A stretch of 64,000 nt of DNA from CAYOZN01 sp964408455 (GCA_964408455.1 CAYOZN010000007.1:62001-126000); one strand, 5' to 3'; positions 8,723 to 17,423 are shown, numbered from the stretch's first letter. Notes: generated by a model from the letters alone, not told the origin. Program-made: numbers and translations.

Positions 8723-9043
8723 TTGATCAGCAGTGAGTTGCAATCAAAATTGCTTCGAGTACTTGCAATTACTGTTCTAATGATTTTGGATTCAGCAGCC
8801 TTGTATTGGTGCTTTGTGCGAGCATTGTATTGGTCATGGCTAACCGCAGTACCGAATGTTGACCATGAGCGTGCGCGGTGGTACGCCTATGGATTCTACA
8901 CTGTTGTGCTCGCTTTGTCCGGTGGCTGGCTAGCACTTTGCTATTGCTTGGTGTCCACTGTGCGCCGTAGGATTGTTTTGCATGGATTTCCAGTTATTAC
9001 CGATCAGACAGATATCATTGACGAAATAGACCGTCTCCCGTAA
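8723..9043 (+). CDS. Small two-helix membrane protein, candidate RHS immunity protein
   Basis: A TTG start at 8723 with AGGGAG seven bases upstream gives 106 residues with two hydrophobic helices (about 10-40 and 55-80) and a short cytoplasmic tail. It lies 19 bp after the truncated RHS fragment A, where an immunity gene would follow a toxin tip. Base composition is AT-rich compared with flanking genes. Some immunity proteins against membrane-acting toxins are membrane proteins. The toxin it would have neutralised is not present. Confidence 0.5.
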   Translation: MISSELQSKLLRVLAITVLMILDSAALYWCFVRALYWSWLTAVPNVDHERARWYAYGFYTVVLALSGGWLALCYCLVSTVRRRIVLHGFPVITDQTDIIDEIDRLP

Positions 9044-9263
9044 CAAAGTCTCGCGCCCCTCATAACCCAATAGGTTGCCTTCGGACCAGGGAACCCAACC
9101 CCGAAAAATGTCTCTCCTGCGCGCCCGACGGAATTCCGAGGACGGTCGGATTCCCTCTAGCTGAGTGTCGGTCGCGAAGTCGGCCGACCCGCAGATGAAC
9201 GAACGACGCCGAGAAAGGGCGCCACAGTGCGCGGGCCCTCGCCAGTCGCCTCACGATGCCTTT
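9029..9263. repeat. 235-bp direct repeat, copy 1 (includes the end of the downstream glycosyltransferase gene)
   Basis: This segment aligns with 11349-11583 at a constant offset of 2320 bp, nearly identical from GAATTCCGAGGACGGTCGG onward and more diverged at its left end. Copy 2 overlaps the last codons and stop of the minus-strand gene 11571-13661, so copy 1 is a displaced duplicate of that boundary. It marks an older right-hand edge of the RHS locus. Confidence 0.9.
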
Positions 9264-9314
9264 GATAAATAGGGACGTTTACCGATTTTGATAAATAGGG
9301 ACGTTTACCGATTT
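9263..9314 (+). repeat. Two tandem copies of the 26-bp RHS-boundary repeat
   Basis: Copies 9263-9288 and 9289-9314 are identical to each other and to 8041-8066. The second runs directly into the RHS frame. The left copy abuts the 235-bp direct repeat, so the element lies precisely at the join between two duplicated modules. Confidence 0.9.
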
Positions 9315-10467
9315 TGACGACGGCATCAACGAAATCCTCGAAACCAGCGCCGACGGCGTGGACATCTTCCGCTGGTACGTCCACGGCGTCTCCTACGTGG
9401 ACGAACGCCTCATGATGCGCTCGCTCTACGACCCGCACCTGGGCGGCGGCGGCACCGAAATCGGCGAAACCTTCTACTACGCCATCGACCGGATGTATAA
9501 TGTCCGGACGCTGATCGACCGCGCCGGCGCCATCGTCGAGAGCTACGCCTACGACCCCTACGGCAAGCCGCTCATCCGCGAGGCCGCCGGCCGCGGCGAC
9601 ATGACGGGGGATGCGGTCGTGAATCTGACGGTCGATGAGGACCAGTTCGACGATGCCTGCAACTGCACCACGTTCGATCCGCGCGCCGATTTGAACGACG
9701 ACGGCCAGGTGGACAACGCCGACGAGTCGCTGTTCTACGCCAAGGCCGCGATCTGGGATGGCAGCGGGCCGGCGGACGTGAAGCTCGCCCGCAGCCTGGT
9801 CGGCAACCCCTTCATGTTCCAGGGCCGGCCGAACTTCATCTTCGCGACCGACATGACCGGCGAGGCGACGGACGCGGAGCTGATGCTCAACGACCACCGC
9901 AACCGCTTCGCCGACCCGATGACGGGGAGATGGTTGACGAGGGATCCGATTGGGTATGAAGACGGGCTCAATCTCTATCGACTATTGAACAGTGCACCAA
10001 CTCGATCCATGGACCCTCTCGGATTGTTTGATTTTTGCAAATGGCTGAAGAAACAGCGAGAAGACCTCGAAAAGAAGGCCCGGAGCAGCAGAAAAATGGC
10101 CATTTGTTATGCACTTTGCACAGCGAAGGCCGCCATTAATAAGTGCAATGCCAAAGCGATAAGTAAGTGTATTCGCGACTGTGCCAAGAAGTACTTTAGG
10201 GCAAAAAAAACCAAAGTACTGGGACGAGCTTGGCGAGATAAGATCGAGGTCAATGTACCCTTTGGCGAGTCGCCATTGCTCTACATCTCGGTATTAGTTC
10301 ATGAGTACACGCACGTTGAGAACAAGCGAAGCGGCTTCCTCCAAGGCCCTCAAGGCTGGAAGTACGGACTAGAAGAACTATATGTTCGCATTAAGGAGGC
10401 ACGTTTTGTCGGAGATATGCTGAATACTATTCGTAACTTGGAGAAACTTGCTGGCTGCAAGCGATGA
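9295..10467 (+). CDS. RHS core fragment B with HExxH metallopeptidase-like toxin tip (5'-truncated)
   Basis: The frame is open from 9295; GTG 9358 is the first start codon, giving 369 aa. RHS repeats and the dockerin-like insert match fragment A. The core continues with DPIGYEDGLNLYRLLNSAPT and ends at the DPLGL motif near residue 219, the usual boundary of polymorphic toxin tips. The tip (about 224-369) has a Lys/Cys-rich helical stretch and then VLVHEYTHVEN, an HExxH zinc site with a following Glu-rich helix. It is a predicted metallopeptidase toxin. The long RHS cage is absent, so secretion as such is doubtful; it may be a silent cassette. Confidence is high for RHS and moderate for the toxin call. 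Confidence 0.8.
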   Translation: MGTFTDFDDGINEILETSADGVDIFRWYVHGVSYVDERLMMRSLYDPHLGGGGTEIGETFYYAIDRMYNVRTLIDRAGAIVESYAYDPYGKPLIREAAGRGDMTGDAVVNLTVDEDQFDDACNCTTFDPRADLNDDGQVDNADESLFYAKAAIWDGSGPADVKLARSLVGNPFMFQGRPNFIFATDMTGEATDAELMLNDHRNRFADPMTGRWLTRDPIGYEDGLNLYRLLNSAPTRSMDPLGLFDFCKWLKKQREDLEKKARSSRKMAICYALCTAKAAINKCNAKAISKCIRDCAKKYFRAKKTKVLGRAWRDKIEVNVPFGESPLLYISVLVHEYTHVENKRSGFLQGPQGWKYGLEELYVRIKEARFVGDMLNTIRNLEKLAGCKR

Positions 10468-11135
10468 GCATACAAATGATCATTCTTAGCGCATATAGAA
10501 TCGCAGTGCACAAAATTTCCTCCAATCGTCAAATGACTATTCATTGGCGACGCTGCGCAACTGTTGCGCTCGTGCAAGTCCTAGTTGGCTGTGCAGATGC
10601 CAGAAGTTCAAACTGCGCAAAGCCTGTTTGCAAGGTTGCTAACTCTCGTGAACAAGGTGGAGGGCTGAGCGCACCGAGCACTAGAGATTCGAACTTGAAC
10701 GCACCGAGCGCAAACCGACATGCCTGCAAGGGCGATCATGCCTGCGCTACTATGCTCGCGAGGCTATACACGGCCGTCGAAGCCGTTCGCATGCAATTTG
10801 AGATTCCGGATGCTGCCATGCCGTCTAGGATCGACGTTGAGAATTACTTTGCATCTAGCGCATTTGAATTCCCGAAGTGTCACCTAGGAACGGGACGGGA
10901 CTATTATCTTGCAAACGAAGGGCCCGAAGCAAGCAAAAATCCGCACCTTATTGCCTATGAGCGCAATGGAAATCACGGTATGTGTCGGCACATTGTTTTG
11001 GATCATCCCGAGCCAGCGATTTATTGTGTAGACAAAGTTGAATGGGAGCGCATTCGCACCGATTGGATGTACGTGCCGTCTCAATCCAGCGTACTGCGCG
11101 CTCACCTACACTTCGATTTTTTTGAAGGGGAGTAG
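10464..11135 (+). CDS. Putative lipoprotein, candidate immunity partner of the HExxH tip
   Basis: The ATG at 10464 overlaps the stop of the RHS tip gene by 4 bp, suggesting translational coupling. An internal ATG at 10533 would give a compact lipoprotein signal (TVALVQVLVGC) with the lipid Cys at residue 20. The mature part has several Cys residues and no family I recognise. Adjacency and coupling are what one expects of a cognate immunity protein, and a periplasmic lipoprotein could intercept a peptidase toxin. Composition is AT-richer than the backbone. Which start is used is unresolved. Confidence 0.6.
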   Translation: MSIQMIILSAYRIAVHKISSNRQMTIHWRRCATVALVQVLVGCADARSSNCAKPVCKVANSREQGGGLSAPSTRDSNLNAPSANRHACKGDHACATMLARLYTAVEAVRMQFEIPDAAMPSRIDVENYFASSAFEFPKCHLGTGRDYYLANEGPEASKNPHLIAYERNGNHGMCRHIVLDHPEPAIYCVDKVEWERIRTDWMYVPSQSSVLRAHLHFDFFEGE

Positions 11136-11570
11136 TCCGATTGCCTCGATGATCAATTGTGCGTAACCATTTTCCGCGATGACGACGCCGCCAACCGCCT
11201 CAACGACTGGGGCATCGTGAACAACTTAACCCTCCACAACGACGCCTTGCACGGGTGCCCCACCCATTTCACCACAATGGGTGGCCCAGCGTGTACTCAC
11301 GCTGGGGTCGCGATGATAGGAGCGCATCGCGTGCATATAAACACCAACGACCGTCGCCCGTAACAAAGACTCGAGCGCGCCAAGACCCGATGGGTTGCGT
11401 TCCGAGTAGGGAACCCAACCACGAAAAATGTCTCTCCTGCGCGCCGGCCGGAATTCCGAGGACGGTCGGGTTCCCTCTAGTTGAGTGTCGGTCGCGAAGT
11501 CGGCCGACCCGCAGATGAACGAACGACGCCGAGAAAGGGCGCCACAGTGCGCGGGCCCTCGCCAGTCGCC
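11136..11570. other. Right flank of the RHS locus
   Basis: 435 bp without a convincing gene. A 68-codon frame (11157-11363) begins CVTIFRDDDAANRLNDWG, which loosely resembles an RHS repeat and may be a remnant. The rest holds two adjacent perfect hairpins (11260-11306) and copy 2 of the 235-bp repeat. Confidence 0.5.
11260..11306. repeat. REP-like pair of adjacent hairpins
   Basis: CCACCCATT (11260-11268) pairs with AATGGGTGG (11276-11284), and immediately after it CCCAGCGTG (11285-11293) pairs with CACGCTGGG (11298-11306). Two perfect stems of nine base pairs in tandem without a T-run look like a REP/BIME unit rather than a terminator. Confidence 0.75.
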
Positions 11571-11583
11571 TCACGATGCCTTT
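11349..11583. repeat. 235-bp direct repeat, copy 2 (at the glycosyltransferase 3' end)
   Basis: Counterpart of 9029-9263. This copy includes the last codons and the TGA of the minus-strand gene at 11571-13661, so it is the in-place version and the other is the duplicate. Confidence 0.9.
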
Positions 11584-13661
11584 CGCGCGCTCCCGCTTCG
11601 CCGCGCCCGCTCGATCGACCGGTCCGGCAGCGGTCGCTTCAGTCGAATCAGCTCGTAGCCATTCGACAGCGGCGTCCGGCTCTCCACCAGCTCCGGTCGC
11701 GTCAGCAGCACGCGCCGCAGTCTCGGCCACAGGAACCGGTGCGTCTCCGGCGGTGGCTCGCCCGGCCAGCCGCCGTTGATCCAGTCCCACGTCCGGTCCA
11801 CCTCGTTGGTCTGCACGAGATAGTCCATGGGCTGGTCTTCGCGCCACAGCGGATAGTAATGCGTCAGCCGCGGCCAGAATGATTCAAACTCAATCGTCCG
11901 GCACTTCTGCCCCGTCAGATACGACAGCAGGTGCGCATCCAGCGGCTCCGCCACCGCCACGTTGATCCTGCGCTTGATCAGATCGTCCGCCACCGGCCGC
12001 AGCGGGTGCGGCGCTCCGAGCTGGCCGAACATCGTGACCTGGCCCACCAGCCATGCGCCGCACAGTGCGACGGGCGCCAACTTCGCGGTTCGAGGGTACT
12101 GCCTGCTCACGAACACCGCCGCCAGCATTCCCGGCACGAACACCCACAGCGGCACCAGGTAGCGAATGGTCGTGAAATCGAGCGTGCAGCCGCCCATCAC
12201 GTACAGGCATGCCGCCCCGGCCACCCCCATGAACAGCAGCATCGCCGGCCCGTGATTGCATGGCCGCAGGCTCAACAGCGTGAACAACTGCCGTCGATAC
12301 GTCACCAGAAAGACCAGCGCACAAGCCGCAATGGCCGCGATGGCGAGCAGCACGTCATAGTGCGTCATCTGCGATGCGAGAAACTCGACCGGCCGCGCGA
12401 CCGTGTCGCGGCCGACGCTCACCAACCGGACGAACCCGCGCGGATCGGGCGAGAAGAGCAGCGGCAGACCGCTCCACAGATAGTTCATCGTCTCGCCCGC
12501 CCGCCACAGCGGCCGCAGCCCCAGCGGCAGCGATGGATCCATCGCCGCGCCGCGGAGTGTCTTCAGGATGACATACGCAATCACCGGCAGGGCGCCGATG
12601 CACAGCCCGAGGATCAGCGCCGCCTGCCTCGCCAGCCGCGCCCGCGCCTGCGAAAACACGCCGGTCCACCGCTGTAGCACGACCGCCGCGACAAGCGCCG
12701 CAACGGCGATCAGCGCGGCGGCCACCGGTCTCGGCACCAGCCCCAGCAACAGCTCGCTGCGCACCTTGTGATCTTCCACCCAGACCGACCACGTCACATT
12801 CAACAACAGCACGGCGCAAAGTGCCGCCACCGGCAGCGTCGCATATCCCAGGGCGTCGGATGCCGTCCGCAATCGCGGTCCCAGCGCCGCCGAATTCCAC
12901 ACGGCGGCGAGCGGACGGTTGAGCAAAGCGTGAAGGATGACCGGCGCCAGAAACACCACGATCGCCGGGTTGATCCACATTCCCGATCCGATGATCGCCC
13001 CGAACAGCGCCTTCCGCAGGCCCGCCCGCCCGGCCGGCGCCGGATCGACAAACCACTCAGAATACGCCCACAGCAGCATCGTCCCCCAGAGCAGCACTTC
13101 CACGTATCCGCCCCGCGCCGAGACCGTCCACTGCACGATCATCGGCGCCGCGCAGATCGTCGCCGCCGCGCCGACAAAGCCGCCGCCGGGGCCAAACCAG
13201 CGCGTCAGCATCAGGTACTGCATCGCCGCCATCACGGCGAAGAAGAACGCCGGGCCGAACCGCAGCGCGTGCACCGGATTATCAATCACCGTCGAGAACA
13301 GCGCGACCGCGTACGCCTCCAGCGCTCCCATGTATCGCTGCCCGTAAAAGAAGATCGGAAACCGCTCGCCCGCCGCGATGTCCTGCGCCATCAACCCGAC
13401 AATCGCCTCGTCCGAGTGCAGCAGCGTCTCGCCCTCGACGATGAACGGAGCCCGGCAGGCCAGCGCCGCCGCAAAAAAGAACACTGCCGCCGTGATGTGA
13501 TGAATGCCGACAGGATGGCGGCGCCACGTGACGGACTCGCCGCCCCCGGCCGCGCCGCGATAGGTCTCAATCGTGACAATCTCGTCCCGCGCGGCGGCCG
13601 AATGCGCGCCTGCGCGGGCCGCGGGCGGCTTGCCCGCTGTCGTTGGCGGAGATCGCAGCAT
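11571..13661 (-). CDS. GT-C type membrane glycosyltransferase (PMT/ArnT-like)
   Basis: 696 aa with about a dozen hydrophobic helices and a soluble C-terminal domain. After the first helix comes LLHSDEAIVGLMAQDI, the acidic periplasmic-loop motif typical of GT-C enzymes that use polyprenyl-phosphate sugars, then RFPIFFYGQRYMGALEAY. The probable role is transfer of a sugar onto lipid, glycan or protein outside the inner membrane. The N-terminal 40 residues are low-complexity, so the true start may lie further in. Its 3' end is embedded in the 235-bp repeat of the RHS locus. The stop of the next minus-strand gene lies 39 bp upstream of its start. Confidence 0.8.
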   Translation of the reverse strand: MLRSPPTTAGKPPAARAGAHSAAARDEIVTIETYRGAAGGGESVTWRRHPVGIHHITAAVFFFAAALACRAPFIVEGETLLHSDEAIVGLMAQDIAAGERFPIFFYGQRYMGALEAYAVALFSTVIDNPVHALRFGPAFFFAVMAAMQYLMLTRWFGPGGGFVGAAATICAAPMIVQWTVSARGGYVEVLLWGTMLLWAYSEWFVDPAPAGRAGLRKALFGAIIGSGMWINPAIVVFLAPVILHALLNRPLAAVWNSAALGPRLRTASDALGYATLPVAALCAVLLLNVTWSVWVEDHKVRSELLLGLVPRPVAAALIAVAALVAAVVLQRWTGVFSQARARLARQAALILGLCIGALPVIAYVILKTLRGAAMDPSLPLGLRPLWRAGETMNYLWSGLPLLFSPDPRGFVRLVSVGRDTVARPVEFLASQMTHYDVLLAIAAIAACALVFLVTYRRQLFTLLSLRPCNHGPAMLLFMGVAGAACLYVMGGCTLDFTTIRYLVPLWVFVPGMLAAVFVSRQYPRTAKLAPVALCGAWLVGQVTMFGQLGAPHPLRPVADDLIKRRINVAVAEPLDAHLLSYLTGQKCRTIEFESFWPRLTHYYPLWREDQPMDYLVQTNEVDRTWDWINGGWPGEPPPETHRFLWPRLRRVLLTRPELVESRTPLSNGYELIRLKRPLPDRSIERARRSGSARKAS

Positions 13662-13700
13662 GGTGGCTCTCCCGTGGCACTGGCGGCGCAGGGGCCGCCC

Positions 13701-15413
13701 TCAGGAGAGCTTGCCGCTCCGCATGATCGCGATCACCAGCCAGACCGCCAGCACGCTCGCGATCGCGTAACCGATGAACCCCAGCCAGCGAATCGGCACG
13801 AAGCGGAAAATCTCGATATCACGCTCCATGCTCAGCAGCATCGTGCCGCCGATAATGGTCGAAGCCATGATGATCGACGCCGCCAGCCGGTTGCTGGAAC
13901 GATCAAGCTCTCTGGCCAGATAATCGAGATTTTCGTGCTTGATGTTGACCTGAAACCGGCCCCGGCCCATCCCCCGCATCAATTCCCGCAACAACCGCGG
14001 CGCGTCCCGAAACACCTGGCTCAGGTGCCACGCCGATACCCCCGCCATCCGCTTCACGCGGCTGACGCTGAAGCGGTCACGGATCAGCCGGCTCAGCCGC
14101 GGCTGGATCAATTCCACCAGGTTCAGCTCCGGATCCAGTTGCAGCGCCACGCCCGATATCACCGCCAGGCTCTTGAACAGCGCGATGAAGTCCCTCGGAA
14201 GCACCACGTCGTTGCGGCGGATGGTCTCGATCAGCTCGCTGAAGATCGTCCCCATGTCCAGCCGCCGCAGCGGCAGGCCATAGTATTTGTCGATGAACAC
14301 CCGCAGATCGCGCGACAGCGCCAGCCGGTCGGTCTCCGGGCCCAGGCAATCCAGATCCGCCATCACGTCGACGATGACGTCCGCCTCGCGCTTCACCGCC
14401 GCCACGATCCCGATGACCAGCCGCTCCTTCATCGTGTCGTCGAGCTGCCCGATCATGCCGAAGTCGATCAGCATGATGCTGTCGGGCGGCTGGATCAGCA
14501 GATTGCCGGGGTGTGGATCGGCATGAAAGAACCCCAGCTCGAAGAACTGGTGCAGATAGCAGTCGGCCAGGTTTCGCGCCAAAAGCCGCCGGTTGCACGG
14601 CGGCGCCCCGTCGGCCAGCGACTCGCGAAAGCGCAGCCCCTCCAGGAATTCCATCGTCAGCACGTTCGGCGCCGTCAGATCCCATCGCACCGCCGGCGTG
14701 CGAATGTTCGGATCGTTCTTGAAGGCGTCGTAGAACCGCTGCGTGGCGCTGGCCTCGTTGATGTAGTCCAGCTCGCGAGAAATTGCCTGTGAGAATTCTT
14801 CGATCAACTGCCGCGGGCGATAGGGCCGCATCTCGGGAAACATCGTCTCCGCCTGCGCCGCCAGAAACTTCAGGACATACACATCCAGCCGCACCAGGTT
14901 TTCAATGCCCGGCCGCTTGACCTTCACGATCACCTTCTGCCCGTCCAGCGCCACGGCCCGATACACCTGACCGATCGATCCGCTCGCAAAAGGCCTCTCG
15001 TCAAACTCGCGAAATACGTCGCGAATACCGGTTCCGACATCCCGCTCCACGATGCGCCGCGCCTGCTCGCTGGGAAACGGCTTCACATCCGACTGAAGCG
15101 TCTCCAGTTGTCGCAGAATTGGCGCCGGCAGCAGATCGGCCCGCGTGCTGGCGATCTGCCCGAACTTGATGAACGTCGGCCCCAGCTCTTCACACACCCG
15201 CACCAGCCGCGCCCCGATGCTCTCCAGCGGGTCCACTTCCTCCGGCTCGGGTGCTGCCTTTGCCCGCCGCCGCAGAAACCCCGCCCCCGGCAGCATGCCC
15301 CCCAGATGCATCTGATCGACGAAGTGCCCGAATCCATGCTTCGACAGCACCTGCGCAATCACCCGCATGCGGGCGAACGTCCTCATCGTTCTGGGTAGGG
15401 TGACGATGGACAT
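13701..15413 (-). CDS. UbiB/ABC1/ADCK family atypical kinase
   Basis: 570 aa. Diagnostic segments are the KxGQ-type motif in LGPTFIKFGQIASTRADLLP, the Ala-rich loop region ASGSIGQVYRA, KVIVKVKRPGI with the ATP-site Lys, ELDYINEASATQRF, FHADPHPGNL and the metal-binding LIDFGMIG. Two hydrophobic helices end the protein (about 510-530 and 540-560), as in UbiB. The family supports isoprenoid quinone or other lipid biosynthesis at the inner membrane through ATPase activity. The ATG at 15413 precedes the conserved N-terminal helices. Confidence 0.92.
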   Translation of the reverse strand: MSIVTLPRTMRTFARMRVIAQVLSKHGFGHFVDQMHLGGMLPGAGFLRRRAKAAPEPEEVDPLESIGARLVRVCEELGPTFIKFGQIASTRADLLPAPILRQLETLQSDVKPFPSEQARRIVERDVGTGIRDVFREFDERPFASGSIGQVYRAVALDGQKVIVKVKRPGIENLVRLDVYVLKFLAAQAETMFPEMRPYRPRQLIEEFSQAISRELDYINEASATQRFYDAFKNDPNIRTPAVRWDLTAPNVLTMEFLEGLRFRESLADGAPPCNRRLLARNLADCYLHQFFELGFFHADPHPGNLLIQPPDSIMLIDFGMIGQLDDTMKERLVIGIVAAVKREADVIVDVMADLDCLGPETDRLALSRDLRVFIDKYYGLPLRRLDMGTIFSELIETIRRNDVVLPRDFIALFKSLAVISGVALQLDPELNLVELIQPRLSRLIRDRFSVSRVKRMAGVSAWHLSQVFRDAPRLLRELMRGMGRGRFQVNIKHENLDYLARELDRSSNRLAASIIMASTIIGGTMLLSMERDIEIFRFVPIRWLGFIGYAIASVLAVWLVIAIMRSGKLS

Positions 15414-15706
15414 GCTGATGCTTCAACTGCGCGAGGATGCGCTCGCTCGCGCCATTCGCGTGCAAAGGCCGCGCCGCGGGTCGCGCTTCAGATTCGCACC
15501 TTTTCCGCGATGACGGCGCCCCGCAAAAAAAGCACTCTCGGACGTATTCACCTCTGCATCGGCATTATTCGACGTCGGCGTGCGATCCGTCAAACCGCGT
15601 CCGAAAACAGCCCGCTCCACAAATCTCCGCTCGAAGCCACGCGAGTCAACGACTCGCCGCCGACCCGCGTTCTCGCCGGCCGCGATGCCGCTAGAATGGC
15701 CGCCGG

Positions 15707-17377
15707 ATGACCACGCCGCAGCGCACTGCCTCTCTGCAACGCCTCGCAACCTGGCCCCGATTCTGCGCCCTCATGGCAATATTGTTCGTCGCGCGCGGGC
15801 TGTTCCTCCTCTCGGTCCTCCCGCCGCTCGAAGGTTGGGACGAATACCAGCACATCGCCTACATCGAGTTTCTACTCGAACGCGGTCGTGCCCCCGTCCT
15901 CGGCTCGGACGAAGTGCCAGCCTCGTTGCATCGCGAGCTGGTCCAACTGCCTCACGGCCGCCTCGCCCTCCAACAGCTCGCCTCCCTCGGCGCAGTGTTC
16001 TACGACGACTACTGGCAAACCGGGCCCCCCGTTGCACCCGCGCCCGGCGTGCGCCTCCATCTTTACCAGGCCCAGCATTCCCCGTTTTACTACCGGCTCG
16101 TCGCGCCCCTCTACGCGGCGGCGAAAGATCGCTTCGGCTTTCGCGGCGCCATTGCCACGTTGCGATTACTCAACGTCGCCTTCGGCGCCATTGCCGTGTA
16201 CGTTGCGCTGTGGAGCATCGGTCGCCTCGTCGCCCCCGGCACGCTGCGAATCATCCTCGGCCTGCTGATCGCCGCACAACCGCTCTATCTGCTCAACTGC
16301 GCGCGCGTCGCCAACGATGCGCTCGCGCTGCTATTGGGCACCTGCGCCGTCGCATGGCTGCTGCTCATCGGCCCACGCCGGCTTTATGCCTCCTGCGCCG
16401 CCATCGGCCTGATCCTCGGCCTTGCCATCCTCGGCAAAACGATCAACTTCGGCCTGCTGCCGCTGGTCATCTTCGTCTTCGCCCACATGGCGTGGCGCCG
16501 CATCATCGTGCCGAGGCAAGCCGCAGCCGCCATCGCCATCGTCCTGCTCGCGACCGCGACCATCACATTCAGCTACGTGTCTTTCAATCTGCGCACCTTC
16601 GGCCTGCTCACCCCCATGCAGGAAGCCGTGAAGAACCGGGCCGAGGGTCGGCGGGCGGCCGACATGCTCGCCGCGGCGAGCGACATCGATTGGTATGCTG
16701 AATTGAGCCGCCGCATCCTTCGCCAGAGCCTGTGGACCGCCGGCTGGAGCTATCTCTCGCCCAACTGGAGCGCCGCCCGGGAAAGCGGCTGGCCCATCCT
16801 CAGCGATCGATGGCCGGTGCGGCTTCACGAGTGGATCGCTTATGCCGCCATGGCCGGTGCGCTCCTGCTGCTCTGGCCGCGGTATCGCGCGAATCGCTGG
16901 ATCCTGACGACGCCCGGCGCAGGTTGGCGCACCGCCGTCATGGCCCTCGGCCTCACCGCCGGCTTGTCGTATCACATGCTCCAGACGCAGCTCGCACTCG
17001 GCAGCGTCGCCACCAACATCTGGTACGGCTGCATCGCCTTTCCCTGGGTCCTCATGCTGCTGATGCAGGGTCTTGCCGGTCTGCCCGGCCGGCGCACCGC
17101 CACGGTGCTCGCCGTCGCGCTGCTGATCGTCTTCGTCTCGCAGGAGTTCTATGGCACCGCGGTGCAAATGTCGCGGCACTACTATGGCGCATCGATATGG
17201 AGCCCCACCGCCCTCCGCCGTGCAAACCTGCTATCGCCCGCATTCCCCCGTGCAGGCGCCACCGGCTATATCTCCCTCGCCGCCGCCTGGCTCCTGATCG
17301 CGACCGCCCTCGCGATGGCATTCAAATCCCCCCGACCCACCACGCCCCCTCAATCCCCAACTCCCTCAATCCCCTAA
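15707..17377 (+). CDS. GT-C-like polytopic membrane protein
   Basis: 556 aa with about ten to twelve hydrophobic helices. After the first helix lies LPPLEGWDEYQHIAYIEF, an acidic loop motif like that of DUF2142 and other GT-C glycosyltransferases, followed by QHSPFYYRL. The donor is probably a polyprenyl-linked sugar; the acceptor is unknown. The last ~15 codons (PPQSPTPSIP) are encoded by the start of the simple repeat at 17345-17412, so the tail of this protein appears to be made of repeat DNA. The gene is divergent from the UbiB gene. Confidence 0.75.
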   Translation: MTTPQRTASLQRLATWPRFCALMAILFVARGLFLLSVLPPLEGWDEYQHIAYIEFLLERGRAPVLGSDEVPASLHRELVQLPHGRLALQQLASLGAVFYDDYWQTGPPVAPAPGVRLHLYQAQHSPFYYRLVAPLYAAAKDRFGFRGAIATLRLLNVAFGAIAVYVALWSIGRLVAPGTLRIILGLLIAAQPLYLLNCARVANDALALLLGTCAVAWLLLIGPRRLYASCAAIGLILGLAILGKTINFGLLPLVIFVFAHMAWRRIIVPRQAAAAIAIVLLATATITFSYVSFNLRTFGLLTPMQEAVKNRAEGRRAADMLAAASDIDWYAELSRRILRQSLWTAGWSYLSPNWSAARESGWPILSDRWPVRLHEWIAYAAMAGALLLLWPRYRANRWILTTPGAGWRTAVMALGLTAGLSYHMLQTQLALGSVATNIWYGCIAFPWVLMLLMQGLAGLPGRRTATVLAVALLIVFVSQEFYGTAVQMSRHYYGASIWSPTALRRANLLSPAFPRAGATGYISLAAAWLLIATALAMAFKSPRPTTPPQSPTPSIP

Positions 17378-17412
17378 TCCCTCAATCCCTCAATCCCTTA
17401 ATCCCTCAACCC
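17345..17412. repeat. Degenerate CCCTCAA/CCCTAAT heptamer array
   Basis: Irregular tandem units of the form TCCCTCAA, TCCCTAA and TCCCTTAA cover the end of the GT-C gene and the gap to lptG. On the minus strand it reads as GGGATTGAGGGATTAAGGG, with regularly spaced G-runs. Same class as 18541-18646 and the in-frame array at 29190-29310. Confidence 0.85.
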
Positions 17413-17423
17413 CTGCATTCCCC

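Noticed and set aside
12768..14792. A 674-codon plus-strand frame across the GT-C and UbiB genes
   Set aside because: Crosses two well-supported minus-strand genes and encodes an Arg/Gln/His-rich sequence typical of an antisense frame.
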